Below, piece after piece: positions 49,688 through 58,648 of a stretch of 64,000 nucleotides of DNA. Source of the DNA: Sporobacter sp963677825 (GTDB lineage Bacteria; Bacillota; Clostridia; Oscillospirales; Oscillospiraceae). The stretch is from positions 620,001-684,000 of the forward strand of contig CAXXEF010000001.1 in NCBI GenBank assembly GCA_963677825.2, in the 5' to 3' direction. Position 1 is the stretch's first letter, and each line of letters opens with the position of its first letter. The notes beneath the pieces are model-generated. The model was not told where the DNA came from. It saw nothing but the letters and a program-made list of their open reading frames with translations, and searched no databases. A program made the position numbers and the translations under genes.

Positions 49688-50991
49688 CCTGTGACTCCTT
49701 TCGCGCGCGCGAGGATCTCCAGCGACCGCGCTGAAATTGCTTGATTCTTGTTTCGTTTTCCCTTGACCCGATACCCCAGCGGAGCGATGAGTCCGAAATT
49801 AATGTTCATCGGTTGAAAATCACCGACACTGCCGCCCGAAACGTACAGTGAAAGCGCGCCAAGCGCCGTTTCAGCCGGAAAATCGATCGGCGGCTGCTCC
49901 TGCAGCGCCCGCGCCGTCTCGATACCTGCCAGCAACCCTGACGCGGCCGACTCGACGTAGCCCTCGACACCGGTGATTTGTCCGGCAAAGCCGATGCGTG
50001 GATTGGTTCGTAAACGGTAATATCGGTCGAGCAGCTTGGGTGCATTAAGATACGTGTTGCGATGCATGACGCCAAAACGCGAAAACGACGCATTTTTTAA
50101 CGCCGGGATCATCGAAAAGACGCGCTGCTGCTCTCCAAACTTTAAGTGTGTCTGAAATCCGACGATGTTATACAGCGTCCCCTCGGCGTTGTCTCGCCGG
50201 AGCTGGACAACGGCATACGGTTCGTGACCTGTTTTAGGGTCGCGCAGGCCGACAGGCTTGAGCGGCCCGTAGCGCATCGTATCCTCGCCGCGCCGTGCCA
50301 TGACCTCGATCGGCATGCAGCCCTCAAACACGCCCGCATCCTCAAAGCCATGCACAGCGGCTTCTTCAGCAGACGCGAGCGCCTCTCTGAACGCAATATA
50401 TTCCTCGCGCGTCATCGGGCAGTTGACGTAGTCGGCCGTACCCTTGTCGTAGCGCGAGGCGAGCCACGCGCTCGTCATGTCAATGCTGTCTGCCTCGACG
50501 ATGGGCGCCGCGGCGTCATAAAAGCTTAAAAACTGTCCGCCGCCGAGCAGTGCGGCGATTGCGTCGGCAAGCTTGTCCGACGTGAGCGGCCCCGTCGCGA
50601 TAATAACGTGCCCGTCGGGGATCTCGGTCTGTTCACGCTGTGTGATCTCGATCAGCGGATGCGTGCGGATCTTGTCTGTCACCATGGCAGAAAAGCGCGT
50701 GCGATCGACGGCCAGCGCGCCGCCGGCCGGTACACGCGTCGCGTCGGCGCAAGCCATAACAACGCTGCTGAACTGCCGCATTTCTTCTTTAAGCAGGCCG
50801 ACAGCGTTCGACAGCTCGTCGCTGCGCAACGAGTTGGAGCAAACCAACTCGCAAAAATCGTCTGATACGTGTGCCGGGGACTTAGCTTCGGGCTTCATCT
50901 CAATAAGCGTAACGGGCACGCCGTGCTCGGCCATCTGCCAGGCCGCCTCGCATCCGGCCAGTCCCGCGCCGACGACTGTTACGTCCGTCAT
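49684..50991 (-). CDS. trmFO: Methylenetetrahydrofolate tRNA-(uracil-54-C5)-methyltransferase TrmFO
   Basis: 435 residues. FAD enzyme that makes ribothymidine 54 in tRNA using methylene-THF. Seen: VVGAGLAGCEAAWQMAEHG (N-terminal FAD loop), ELVCSNSLRSDELSNAVGLLKEEM (core: VCSNSLRSD), and late FAGQITGVEGYVESAASGLLAG (core: GQITGVEGYVESAA). The ATG overlaps the topA stop (CATGA); ribosome site is weak, so it likely relies on coupling. topA-trmFO is the standard Firmicutes order. Confidence 0.96.
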   Translation of the reverse strand: MTDVTVVGAGLAGCEAAWQMAEHGVPVTLIEMKPEAKSPAHVSDDFCELVCSNSLRSDELSNAVGLLKEEMRQFSSVVMACADATRVPAGGALAVDRTRFSAMVTDKIRTHPLIEITQREQTEIPDGHVIIATGPLTSDKLADAIAALLGGGQFLSFYDAAAPIVEADSIDMTSAWLASRYDKGTADYVNCPMTREEYIAFREALASAEEAAVHGFEDAGVFEGCMPIEVMARRGEDTMRYGPLKPVGLRDPKTGHEPYAVVQLRRDNAEGTLYNIVGFQTHLKFGEQQRVFSMIPALKNASFSRFGVMHRNTYLNAPKLLDRYYRLRTNPRIGFAGQITGVEGYVESAASGLLAGIETARALQEQPPIDFPAETALGALSLYVSGGSVGDFQPMNINFGLIAPLGYRVKGKRNKNQAISARSLEILARAKGVTG

Positions 50992-53315
50992 GCTTCGCTG
51001 CCGGTGGCCTTTTTACCGGTCGTACGGCCTGTTTTCTTCGCGCCCGACGCAGGCTTTTTAGCGCTCTTTGTCGTTTTTGTGCTCTTGGCACTTTTAGACG
51101 ATTTGGATGTTGTCTTGCTTCTCGTTGTTTTCGTTGTCTTTTTTGCGCTGGACTTCGTTGTATCCTGCGCGGCGGCATCGGTGCCGTCCTCGGTTTTCTT
51201 CTTTTTATAGCCGCGCTGATCCTCCGGCAGGAAGCGCTCGCATTTCTCATTGATGCAAAACGGCTTTTTAAAGCCTCTGCCTGACTTTTTAAACAGTGTT
51301 TGCCCGCAGGACGGACAGTCGTCTTTTGTCGGCACGTCCCACGTCATGAAATCGCAGCCTTTGTTGAGCTGATCGCAAGCGTAGTAGGTATAACCGTTGC
51401 GTGACGTCCGTTTGAGGATGCGGCTCGAGCACTTCGGGCAGCGGCCCGGCATTTCAACAACAATCGGCTTGGTAAAGCTGCACTCTGGATAGCCCGGGCA
51501 TGCTAAAAACCGGCCGAACCGTCCGCTCTTAATAACCAGCTGCTTACCGCAGACGTCGCATATCTCATCCGAGACCTCGTCAGGTACTTTGATGCGTTCG
51601 CCCTCAAGCGCCTTTTCGGCTTTCTCGAACGCGTCGTCAAAGCCCTTGTAAAACTCAGCTAAGAGGCTCTTCCAGTCTTTGACGCCCTTTTCAACGCTGT
51701 CGAGCGACTCTTCCATCCGCGCGGTGAATTGCAGGTCGACGACGTCCGGGAAGCGCTCTTTCATCAGCGTCGTAACGACTTCACCAAGGATCGTCGGTCG
51801 CAGATTTTTGCCCTCTTTTATGACATACTCTCGGCTAATGATCGTCGTAATCGTCGGCGCGTAAGTACTCGGGCGCCCAACGCCCGATTCCTCCATCGCC
51901 TTGATAAGCGTCGCCTCGGAGTATCTTGGCGGCGGCTGCGTAAATTTCTGCTCGCGCTTGATATCCTCAAGCTGCAGCTGCTCGCCGGTTTCAAGGTCGG
52001 GCAGCGGCGAAGACTTTTCTGTCTTTTCGTCGTCGCGGCCTTCCTCGTAAACGGCGGTGAAGCCGGCAAACTTGACGACTGTATGTGTCGCACGGAACAT
52101 ATAGCCTGCCGATCCGACATCGACAGTGACGCTGTCATAGATCGCCGGGGTCATCTGGCTGGCGATAAACCGGCTCCAGATCAGCCGATACAGCTTATAC
52201 TGATCATTCGTGACAGTGCTCTTGATCCGGTCGGGCGTGATATAAGCGCTGGACGGACGGATGGCTTCATGGGCGTCCTGCGCGCTGTTTTTTGATTTAA
52301 AACGTGTCGGCTGTCCGGGATAATATTCGCTGCCATAGCGCTCGGTGATGAGCGCTTGCGCGTCGCCGAGGGCTTCCTCGGACAGACGCAGCGAATCGGT
52401 ACGCATGTAAGTAATCAAACCGACAGTGCCTTCGCCTTCAATGTCGACGCCCTCATAGAGCTGCTGTGCAATCGACATCGTACGCCGCGGTGTCATACCG
52501 AGCTTACGCGAGGCTTCCTGCTGCAGCGTGGACGTGATGAACGGCGGCGACGGCGACTTTTTCCGGTCGGTGCGCTTGATGTTCTCGACGCTGAACGGCT
52601 CTTTGCTGACAGCCTCGACTACTGTCTCGACATCTTCGGCGCTCTTCAGTTCTGATTTTTTCCCGTTTTTACCGTAAAAGTTTGCTGTGAAGCGACCCTC
52701 TTTGACAAGACGTGACAGATCGGCTTCGAGCAGCCAGTATTCCTCCGGCACGAATGCACGGATTTCGTCCTCACGATCGACGACCATCCGCGTCGCCACA
52801 GACTGCACGCGTCCGGCCGACAGGCCGCGGCGGATCTTCCGCCACAGTAGCGGACTGAGCTTATAACCAACGATTCTATCCAGAATGCGCCGTGCCTGCT
52901 GCGCATCGACCAAATCCTGATCGATGGCGCGCGGATTCTGGATGCTTTCCTGAATAACCTTTTTAGTAATCTCGTTAAACGTCACGCGCTTGGCGACGTC
53001 ATCACTGAGCTCGAGCAGCTCCTTGAGATGCCACGATATCGCCTCGCCCTCGCGGTCAGGGTCAGTCGCGAGATAGACGATCGCGCTTTTATCGGCGGCG
53101 GCCTTGAGGTCGCTGATCGTTTCCTCCCGACCCTTGACAGGCTTGTAGTCGGGCGTGAACCCGTCCTCAATGTCAACGCCGATCTTGCTTTTCGGCAGAT
53201 CGCGTAGATGCCCCATCGACGCCTTAACCTTATAATCACTGCCGAGATACTTCCCGATCGTTTTGGCTTTGGCGGGCGATTCGACAATGACGAGATTTGT
53301 TTTTGCTTTTGCCAT
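50988..53315 (-). CDS. topA: DNA topoisomerase I
   Basis: 775 residues from the ATG at 53315 (MAKAKTNLVIVE) after GGAGAC; the longer frame is unlike the family. Relaxes negative supercoils. Seen: Toprim VIVESPAKAKTIGKYLGS, ATDPDREGEAISWHLKEL with its acidic triad, active-site Tyr in LITYMRTDS, three C-terminal zinc fingers (CDVCGKQ, CPKCSSRIL and CPSCGQTLF regions), and a last segment of about 60 residues almost entirely Lys, Thr and Ser (from KSSAKKTTKTTRS to the end). Such a basic tail probably adds DNA affinity. Second gene after dprA. Confidence 0.97.
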   Translation of the reverse strand: MAKAKTNLVIVESPAKAKTIGKYLGSDYKVKASMGHLRDLPKSKIGVDIEDGFTPDYKPVKGREETISDLKAAADKSAIVYLATDPDREGEAISWHLKELLELSDDVAKRVTFNEITKKVIQESIQNPRAIDQDLVDAQQARRILDRIVGYKLSPLLWRKIRRGLSAGRVQSVATRMVVDREDEIRAFVPEEYWLLEADLSRLVKEGRFTANFYGKNGKKSELKSAEDVETVVEAVSKEPFSVENIKRTDRKKSPSPPFITSTLQQEASRKLGMTPRRTMSIAQQLYEGVDIEGEGTVGLITYMRTDSLRLSEEALGDAQALITERYGSEYYPGQPTRFKSKNSAQDAHEAIRPSSAYITPDRIKSTVTNDQYKLYRLIWSRFIASQMTPAIYDSVTVDVGSAGYMFRATHTVVKFAGFTAVYEEGRDDEKTEKSSPLPDLETGEQLQLEDIKREQKFTQPPPRYSEATLIKAMEESGVGRPSTYAPTITTIISREYVIKEGKNLRPTILGEVVTTLMKERFPDVVDLQFTARMEESLDSVEKGVKDWKSLLAEFYKGFDDAFEKAEKALEGERIKVPDEVSDEICDVCGKQLVIKSGRFGRFLACPGYPECSFTKPIVVEMPGRCPKCSSRILKRTSRNGYTYYACDQLNKGCDFMTWDVPTKDDCPSCGQTLFKKSGRGFKKPFCINEKCERFLPEDQRGYKKKKTEDGTDAAAQDTTKSSAKKTTKTTRSKTTSKSSKSAKSTKTTKSAKKPASGAKKTGRTTGKKATGSEA

Positions 53316-53384
53316 GCATAGTCTCCAATCACAGTGTATGCCAGCGGCGGCGGCCGATACCGGCGCTTGCCGCAAAATGTCTTC

Positions 53385-54620
53385 TTATGTCTTCAGCTCG
53401 TAAACAAGGCGAAAATGCTTGCCCGGCAGCTGCTCGACGTAGCCGTCGAGTTCAAGCAGCGTCAGCGCCGTCAGTACGGCGCCGGCCTCCAGCCTTGTCT
53501 GCTCGATAAGCTCATCAACGTGGCGCGTTTTCGGGCCGATCGCCGATAATACGGCGAATTCTTCGTCTCCAAGCTGTTCTTTGAGGCTTACTAAGTCAAT
53601 ATATTCTACGGTTTTAGTGTTGTCAATCTCTTTTTTTGGCTGATTTTGACGCTTTCCGGCGACAGTTTCAGCGATAAGCCGGTCTTCCATCGATGGATCG
53701 AGCGGCACTTTCGGCCGATCACCGACGATTTTGTCCGGGTACAGCGCCACGTATTCCTCGGCGATTTCACGGCCGGACGTCACAAGCACAGCGCCCTCGC
53801 GCAAAAGCTGGTTTGACCCGGCGCAAACCGGCGAATCGACGTTGCCAGGCACGGCAAAAACGTCCCGGCCTTGGTCAAGTGCGCGCGAGGCCGTGATGAG
53901 CGCACCGCTCTTTAACGGCGCTTCGATCACCGTGACGCCGACGCTCAGGCCGCTGATAATCCGGTTGCGCTGCGGAAAATGCGCGCCGGAGACGCCCGTG
54001 CCGGGCGGATACTCACTGACGATCGCGCCGGAGGACGCGACGTCGTCAAACAGCTGCTTGTTTTCCCGCGGGTAGACGATGTCAAGCCCGGAGCCGACAA
54101 CGCCGATCACACGTCCGCCGGCGCGCAGCGCACCCTTGGCCGCTACCGAGTCGATCCCGCGCGCAAGCCCGGAAACAAGAAGACAGCCGTGCCGCGCGAG
54201 CTCGTAACCAATCCGCTCGGCGGCTTTAATGCCGTACGGTGTACATTTTCGCGTTCCGACGACAGCGACAGCCGCTTCCTCGTCAACGACAGGCAGCCGT
54301 CCGCGCACGTACACAACAATCGGCGGATCGGGGATGTTGGCAAGCCGCGTCGGATAGTCGCCGTCGAACATCGTCATCACGCGATAGCCGTATTGCTCGC
54401 AGTCTTCAAGGATGCGTCCGGCATCGGCAAGATTCTTTTCGTCGAGCGCGGCGCGGTCCTTTTTGGTCAGCTCGGGGATTTGATTGTATACCGCGTCGTC
54501 GGCAAAGAAGACCTGTTCTGGCGAGCCAAACCAATCCAGAAGCCGCTTGATCGTATACGCGCCGACGCCGCGCAGCGACGCGAGCCATACCCAGTATTTC
54601 AGTGACGCCATTGTGCTCAT
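53385..54620 (-). CDS. dprA: DNA-processing protein DprA
   Basis: 411 residues. Loads RecA on incoming single-stranded DNA during transformation. Seen: N-terminal SAM-like part (YWVWLASLRGVGAYTIKRLL), Rossmann core with AVVGTRKCTPYGIKAA, CLLVSGLARGIDSVA, GVVGSGLDIVYPRENKQLF, and a C-terminal winged helix (GDEEFAVLSAIGPKTRHVDELI). An ATG nine bases downstream (54611) is an alternative start with better spacing from GAGAG. Not proof of competence; no other com genes here. Confidence 0.95.
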   Translation of the reverse strand: MSTMASLKYWVWLASLRGVGAYTIKRLLDWFGSPEQVFFADDAVYNQIPELTKKDRAALDEKNLADAGRILEDCEQYGYRVMTMFDGDYPTRLANIPDPPIVVYVRGRLPVVDEEAAVAVVGTRKCTPYGIKAAERIGYELARHGCLLVSGLARGIDSVAAKGALRAGGRVIGVVGSGLDIVYPRENKQLFDDVASSGAIVSEYPPGTGVSGAHFPQRNRIISGLSVGVTVIEAPLKSGALITASRALDQGRDVFAVPGNVDSPVCAGSNQLLREGAVLVTSGREIAEEYVALYPDKIVGDRPKVPLDPSMEDRLIAETVAGKRQNQPKKEIDNTKTVEYIDLVSLKEQLGDEEFAVLSAIGPKTRHVDELIEQTRLEAGAVLTALTLLELDGYVEQLPGKHFRLVYELKT

Positions 54621-54668
54621 CTCTCTTTCTGTAGAGTGCGCAACAGGTTGATATATATTGAGCGCTGA

Positions 54669-55424
54669 TTAAAGCGCTTTCTTCATGGCTTCCCAGAGCA
54701 GAATTGCAGCGGCTGTCGCGGCATTGAGCGATTCGCTGCCAGGCGTCATCGGGATTTTGACTATTTGGTCACATAGCGCGAGCAGTGCAGCCGATAAACC
54801 CGACCCCTCGCTGCCGACGGCAATGGCAGCGTTTGTAAAATCGGCTTGACGGGCGTCGGTGACGCTCTCCCCCAGTGCCGCGCCGAGCAGCCGCATCCCG
54901 GATTGCTTCATTTCGCGCAAGCCGTCCAGATCAATCTGGACGACGGGCTGCCGAAATATCGCGCCCATCGACGCGCGCACGGCCTTGGGATTATACGGAT
55001 CGGCGCAGCCGCCGGTCAAATACACAGCTCCAGCCCCAAACGCCGACGCTGTGCGCAAAATCGTCCCGACGTTACCGGGGTCCTGCAGCCCTTCAAGGAT
55101 TATGCGGCAGCCACCGTCCATCACGGTCGCGGCTGTGGCGGGCATTCGGCAGGAAAAAACGACGTCTTGCGGCGATTTGAGCGGCGAAACGGTTGACAGT
55201 ACGTCTTGCGGCGCGCTGTAAAGCGCGACACCGTCCGGCAAGCGTTCCGGCATGTCGCCGCTGAATAATACGGCGCTGATCGCCGCGCCGTTTTGCACGG
55301 CTTCTTCCAAAAGCTTGCGCCCGTCGCAAAAGAACTCGCCGCACTCGCGCCGATACACTGCGTCCGCGCCGAGCTTCTTTAAATGCAGGATGGCCGGGTT
55401 ACGACGGCTTGTGATCTCGGTCAT
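54669..55424 (-). CDS. TrmH/SpoU-family RNA 2'-O-methyltransferase
   Basis: 251 residues from the ATG at 55424 (MTEITSRRNPAILH), eight bases after GGGAG; a GTG earlier in frame is inside that region. SPOUT methylase for rRNA or tRNA ribose. Seen: substrate-binding N-terminal domain, then the knotted SAM domain with ILEGLQDPGNVGTILRTASAFG (core: LQDPGNVGTILRTA), YLTGGCADPYNPKAVRASMGAIFRQP (core: NPKAVRASMGA), AIAVGSEGSGLSA and IPMTPGSESLNAATAAAI (core: GSESLNAA). The family name is secure, the exact nucleotide is not. Confidence 0.92.
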   Translation of the reverse strand: MTEITSRRNPAILHLKKLGADAVYRRECGEFFCDGRKLLEEAVQNGAAISAVLFSGDMPERLPDGVALYSAPQDVLSTVSPLKSPQDVVFSCRMPATAATVMDGGCRIILEGLQDPGNVGTILRTASAFGAGAVYLTGGCADPYNPKAVRASMGAIFRQPVVQIDLDGLREMKQSGMRLLGAALGESVTDARQADFTNAAIAVGSEGSGLSAALLALCDQIVKIPMTPGSESLNAATAAAILLWEAMKKAL

Positions 55425-55496
55425 AGGTACGACTCCCGTCACTTTAACAAGGAAGCTGTGGCCGTCGGGTTAATCCGCCAGCCGCAGCTTCTTCTT

Positions 55497-57008
55497 TTAG
55501 TCTTCGATTGGTTTCATCGTCGGGAACAGCAGCACGTCCCGGATGGAGGCGTTGTCCGTTAAAAGCATGACGCTTCGGTCGATACCGATGCCCAGTCCGC
55601 CGGTCGGCGGCATGCCATATTCAAGGGCATTGATGAAATCGTCGTCCATCATACCGGCTTCGTCGTCGCCGGCGGCGCGCAGCTCAGCCTGGCGCATGAA
55701 GCGTTGGCGCTGGTCGATCGGGTCGTTGAGCTCAGAAAAGGCATTACCCATCTCATTGCGGCAGATAAACAGCTCAAAGCGCTCGGTCAGGCGCGGATCG
55801 TCCGGCTTGCGCTTGGCCAGCGGTGATACCTCGACGGGATGGTCGATGATGAAGACCGGCTGGATGAGCTTGTCCTCTACACGCTGGTCAAAGCATTCAT
55901 ATAATAAGTCACCCCACGACGGCGCTTTGCCGTCGGGCATCTTCACACCAATCGAGGCAGCGGCCTTGACAGCGTCTTCCGTCGTGTTGAAGGACATGAA
56001 GTCGACGCCTGTATACTGCTTGACGGCGTCGGCCATCGTCAGGCGCGGCCAGCCGGGTGCAAGGCTGACATCATAGCCCTGCCACTGCACATCGTGCGTA
56101 CCGAGGATCTCCATCGCCGCCGAACTCAGCAGCGCTTCGAACAGATCCATCATGTCGTTATAGTCGGCATACGCTTCGTACATCTCGACCATTGTAAATT
56201 CCGGATTATGCTTGGTGTCCATACCCTCGTTGCGGAAGATACGGCCGATTTCATATACGCGCTCAATGCCGCCGACAATAAGCCGCTTGAGATGCAGCTC
56301 CAGCGCGATGCGCATATACATATCAATATCCAGCGTGTTGTGGTGCGTAATAAACGGACGCGCCGATGCGCCGCCGGAGATCGTACTGAGTACCGGCGTC
56401 TCGACTTCCATGTAACCGCGCGCGTCTAAAAACGAGCGGATGTGACGGATGAACTTGCTGCGCACCTCGAAGACACGGCGTGTCTCCGGGTTCATGATCA
56501 GATCGACATAGCGCTGACGATATTTGAGCTCCGTGCTCGTCAGGCCGTGGTATTTTTCCGGCAGCGGACGCAGGGATTTGGACAGCAAAACGATTTTTGT
56601 GCAGTGCACGGAAATCTCGCCCATACGCGTTTTGAAAACGGTACCCTCCGCGCCGACAATGTCGCCGATATCGCCTTTTTTAAAGTCAGCAAACGCTTCT
56701 TCTCCGACATCGTTGAGCCGGACATAGATTTGAATACGGCCTTTATCGTCGTGCAGGTCGGCAAAGATGGCTTTACCCATCCCGCGCTTGGCCATTACGC
56801 GCCCGGCGACGGTCACCGTCGCATTTTCCATCTGGTCGAAGCCGTCAATAATATCCTGGCTGTACGCCGTTCGTGAGAATTTCGTGATCTGGAACGGGTC
56901 GCGTCCGTCCTCCTGCAGTTTGGCAAGCTTGTCCCGCCTGATCTGCAGCAGTTCAGATAGCGACTGCTCCGGCTGCTCTGCCTGCGATGTGATCTGTTCG
57001 TCCGCCAT
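55497..57008 (-). CDS. lysS: Lysyl-tRNA synthetase (class II)
   Basis: 503 residues with GGGAG before the ATG. Charges tRNA-Lys. Seen: N-terminal anticodon OB fold (VTVAGRVMAKRGMGKAIFADLHD; core: GRVMAKRGMGK), motif 1 region (SKFIRHIRSFLDARGYMEVETPVL), motif 2 with IGRIFRNEGMDTKHNPEFT, and motif 3 GGLGIGIDRSVMLLTD. The class II type is standard in Firmicutes. Follows greA by 14 bp, so it shares its promoter and the structured leader. Confidence 0.97.
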   Translation of the reverse strand: MADEQITSQAEQPEQSLSELLQIRRDKLAKLQEDGRDPFQITKFSRTAYSQDIIDGFDQMENATVTVAGRVMAKRGMGKAIFADLHDDKGRIQIYVRLNDVGEEAFADFKKGDIGDIVGAEGTVFKTRMGEISVHCTKIVLLSKSLRPLPEKYHGLTSTELKYRQRYVDLIMNPETRRVFEVRSKFIRHIRSFLDARGYMEVETPVLSTISGGASARPFITHHNTLDIDMYMRIALELHLKRLIVGGIERVYEIGRIFRNEGMDTKHNPEFTMVEMYEAYADYNDMMDLFEALLSSAAMEILGTHDVQWQGYDVSLAPGWPRLTMADAVKQYTGVDFMSFNTTEDAVKAAASIGVKMPDGKAPSWGDLLYECFDQRVEDKLIQPVFIIDHPVEVSPLAKRKPDDPRLTERFELFICRNEMGNAFSELNDPIDQRQRFMRQAELRAAGDDEAGMMDDDFINALEYGMPPTGGLGIGIDRSVMLLTDNASIRDVLLFPTMKPIED

Positions 57009-57022
57009 AATTGTCTCCCGTC

Positions 57023-57499
57023 TTATTTGCCGATTTTAAGTATTTTAAAGCGGAGCCGCCCGGCAGGCGCCTCAATCTCAATCGTCTCGCCGACCTTATG
57101 GCCTAGCAGACCCATGCCGAACGGTGAATCGTCTGAAATTTTATTCATGATCGGATCGGCTTCCTGGCTGCCGACGACGTAATACGTCTCCTCCAGATCA
57201 AGCTCGCAGTCTTGAACGGTAACACTGCTGCCGATACCGACCTCGTCTGTTCCGTCTACTTTTGCAATGATCTGCGCGTTTTCAATAAGGTTTTTAAGCT
57301 CGGCGATCTTGGAGTAAAGTTTCCCCTGCTCTGTTTTCGCCTCGTCATATTCACTGTTTTCTGATAGGTCGCCGAACGAGCGTGCTTCTTTAATTTGCTC
57401 GGCTACCTCTTTTTCTCTGACAGTCACAAGATAATGAAGCTCCTCTTTGAGCTTATCTAGCCCCTCTTGGCTCATTTTATATCTCGTTTCCTTCACCAT
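57023..57499 (-). CDS. greA: Transcription elongation factor GreA
   Basis: 158 residues from the ATG at 57499 (MVKETRYKMS), with AAAGGA 8 nt upstream; upstream ATGs have no site. Rescues stalled RNA polymerase by cutting backtracked RNA. Seen: coiled-coil finger with the acidic tip GDLSENSEYDEAKTEQ (Asp-Leu-Ser-Glu), and a C-terminal FKBP-like domain ending GRLRFKILKIGK. First gene of the greA-lysS run. The long leader carries folded RNA (57616-57717). Confidence 0.95.
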   Translation of the reverse strand: MVKETRYKMSQEGLDKLKEELHYLVTVREKEVAEQIKEARSFGDLSENSEYDEAKTEQGKLYSKIAELKNLIENAQIIAKVDGTDEVGIGSSVTVQDCELDLEETYYVVGSQEADPIMNKISDDSPFGMGLLGHKVGETIEIEAPAGRLRFKILKIGK

Positions 57500-57615
57500 A
57501 GCTACCATCCTTTCGAATCGGTCGGTCATAACCGGCCGGCGCTGTGATAAATCGCTGAGATTGATTGTTGTATATTACATTGTCGTACTGCTGACATTTT
57601 TCCACTGTTTTAAGC

Positions 57616-57717
57616 GGTGAATCTCGGCATCCGCCGATATAAAAATACCGTGTCGGATTAACCGACACTTCAGTGTATAATTCACCTTGTAATAAGCCGA
57701 CGGTTCTAAGCCGCCGG
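57616..57717 (-). promoter_or_regulatory. Structured greA leader RNA (hairpin plus three-way junction)
   Basis: On minus, a first hairpin CCGGCGG/CCGUCGG (57711-57717 with 57697-57703), then a closed junction GGUGAAU/AUUCACC (57680-57686, 57616-57622) enclosing hairpins GUGUCGG-UUAAU...CCGACAC (57662-57668, 57650-57656) and UCGGC-GGAU-GCCGA (57633-57637, 57624-57628). No U-tract follows. No known riboswitch family recognised. Confidence 0.6.
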
Positions 57718-57745
57718 TCAAGTATATAACTGTAATTAAGCACTA

Positions 57746-57774
57746 ATTATAGTAAATACATGTCATTTTGTCAA
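57746..57774 (-). promoter_or_regulatory. Sigma-A promoter of greA-lysS run
   Basis: Minus strand TTGACA (57769-57774), 17-bp spacer, TATAAT (57746-57751), a perfect consensus. The leader to the greA ATG is about 240 nt. The -35 overlaps the last codons of the unknown gene upstream. Confidence 0.85.
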
Positions 57775-58569
57775 GATGCTCGCATTAAGTTCCGAAGTCT
57801 GAAATCGCGCCTTGCGGATGACCACGTCTCCGGGACGAAGTGTTCCTGCGGCTAATGCCGCCGCGACGAGCAGTTGCGGGTCAAACCCGTCTGGAACGGT
57901 GCATTCCACGCCGTCACGCAGCCCGATTGTAACGCCGGACACGGGCCGTCCGCCGGTTATACCATCGGGTATGCCGTCGCCTGCCACGATAGTGACACAG
58001 CCGTCCGGCAGCTGAAGACGGCCGGTAAAGCCGGGATAAATCACAGCCGCGTCCGTACCGCGCAGCAGCGCCGGTGACGGATCGCAGATGGCCGACACGC
58101 CCATTTCACGCGCAAGCGCGCGGGATAGTGATCCAGATGCGTCCCCGGCAATCAGGACGGTGCGAAAGGCCTCGGCCAGCACTCGGAGTGCCTGGCGCGC
58201 CGGTTCTGTCGGAAATCCTGTGCAAAAGAGCACCTGCACATGCCGCGTTGCCGCGCCGTCGGCTATTTCGCCGGCGAGCGATTCGAAAATCGGCGTTTCG
58301 TCCAGCTCGGTAAAGCCGGCGCGTAAAACCGCCTCATACATCGTAAAATCGCGGCTGAAAGCCACGTGTCCGACACGCGCTTCTTTCAGCCCGGCGATCA
58401 CGGCGTCAGCGTACCGCTGTTGCCGACGAGGCGGCGCGTGCTCGGGGACTGCGGCAGTCATTAGCCGGCAGCGCAGGCCCAGCACGTCGATCACGCGGCG
58501 TTGTATGCCGATTGACCGTCGGAACAGGCCTCTGCCGGGTATACGCTGCATGTCAACAAGGGCGATCAT
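57763..58569 (-). CDS. Hypothetical protein
   Basis: 268 residues, AGGAGAG about 10 nt before the ATG. I do not recognise the family. No signal peptide or membrane segment. The middle shows alternating short strands and helices with GDASGSLSRALAREMG and PALLRGTDAAVIYPG, vaguely Rossmann-like, and the C-terminal part (DGCVTIVAGDGIPDGITG, DGVECTVPDG) reads as a beta-rich domain. GC-rich codon use like the neighbours, so it looks native and functional. It lies 79 bp after the protease gene, on the same strand as greA, with the greA promoter inside its end. Confidence 0.65.
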   Translation of the reverse strand: MIALVDMQRIPGRGLFRRSIGIQRRVIDVLGLRCRLMTAAVPEHAPPRRQQRYADAVIAGLKEARVGHVAFSRDFTMYEAVLRAGFTELDETPIFESLAGEIADGAATRHVQVLFCTGFPTEPARQALRVLAEAFRTVLIAGDASGSLSRALAREMGVSAICDPSPALLRGTDAAVIYPGFTGRLQLPDGCVTIVAGDGIPDGITGGRPVSGVTIGLRDGVECTVPDGFDPQLLVAAALAAGTLRPGDVVIRKARFQTSELNASILTK

Positions 58570-58648
58570 GGCGCCGTCTCTCCTGTCGCCTCAAGGCTTA
58601 CGGACGCTCTCACCGCCCGTGTAACCACTATATGACACGTTCGGCATG

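Noticed and set aside
57477..57743. 88-residue frame in the greA leader on minus
   Set aside because: Starts at the predicted transcription start, has no ribosome site and overlaps greA; the pairing structure of the region explains it better.
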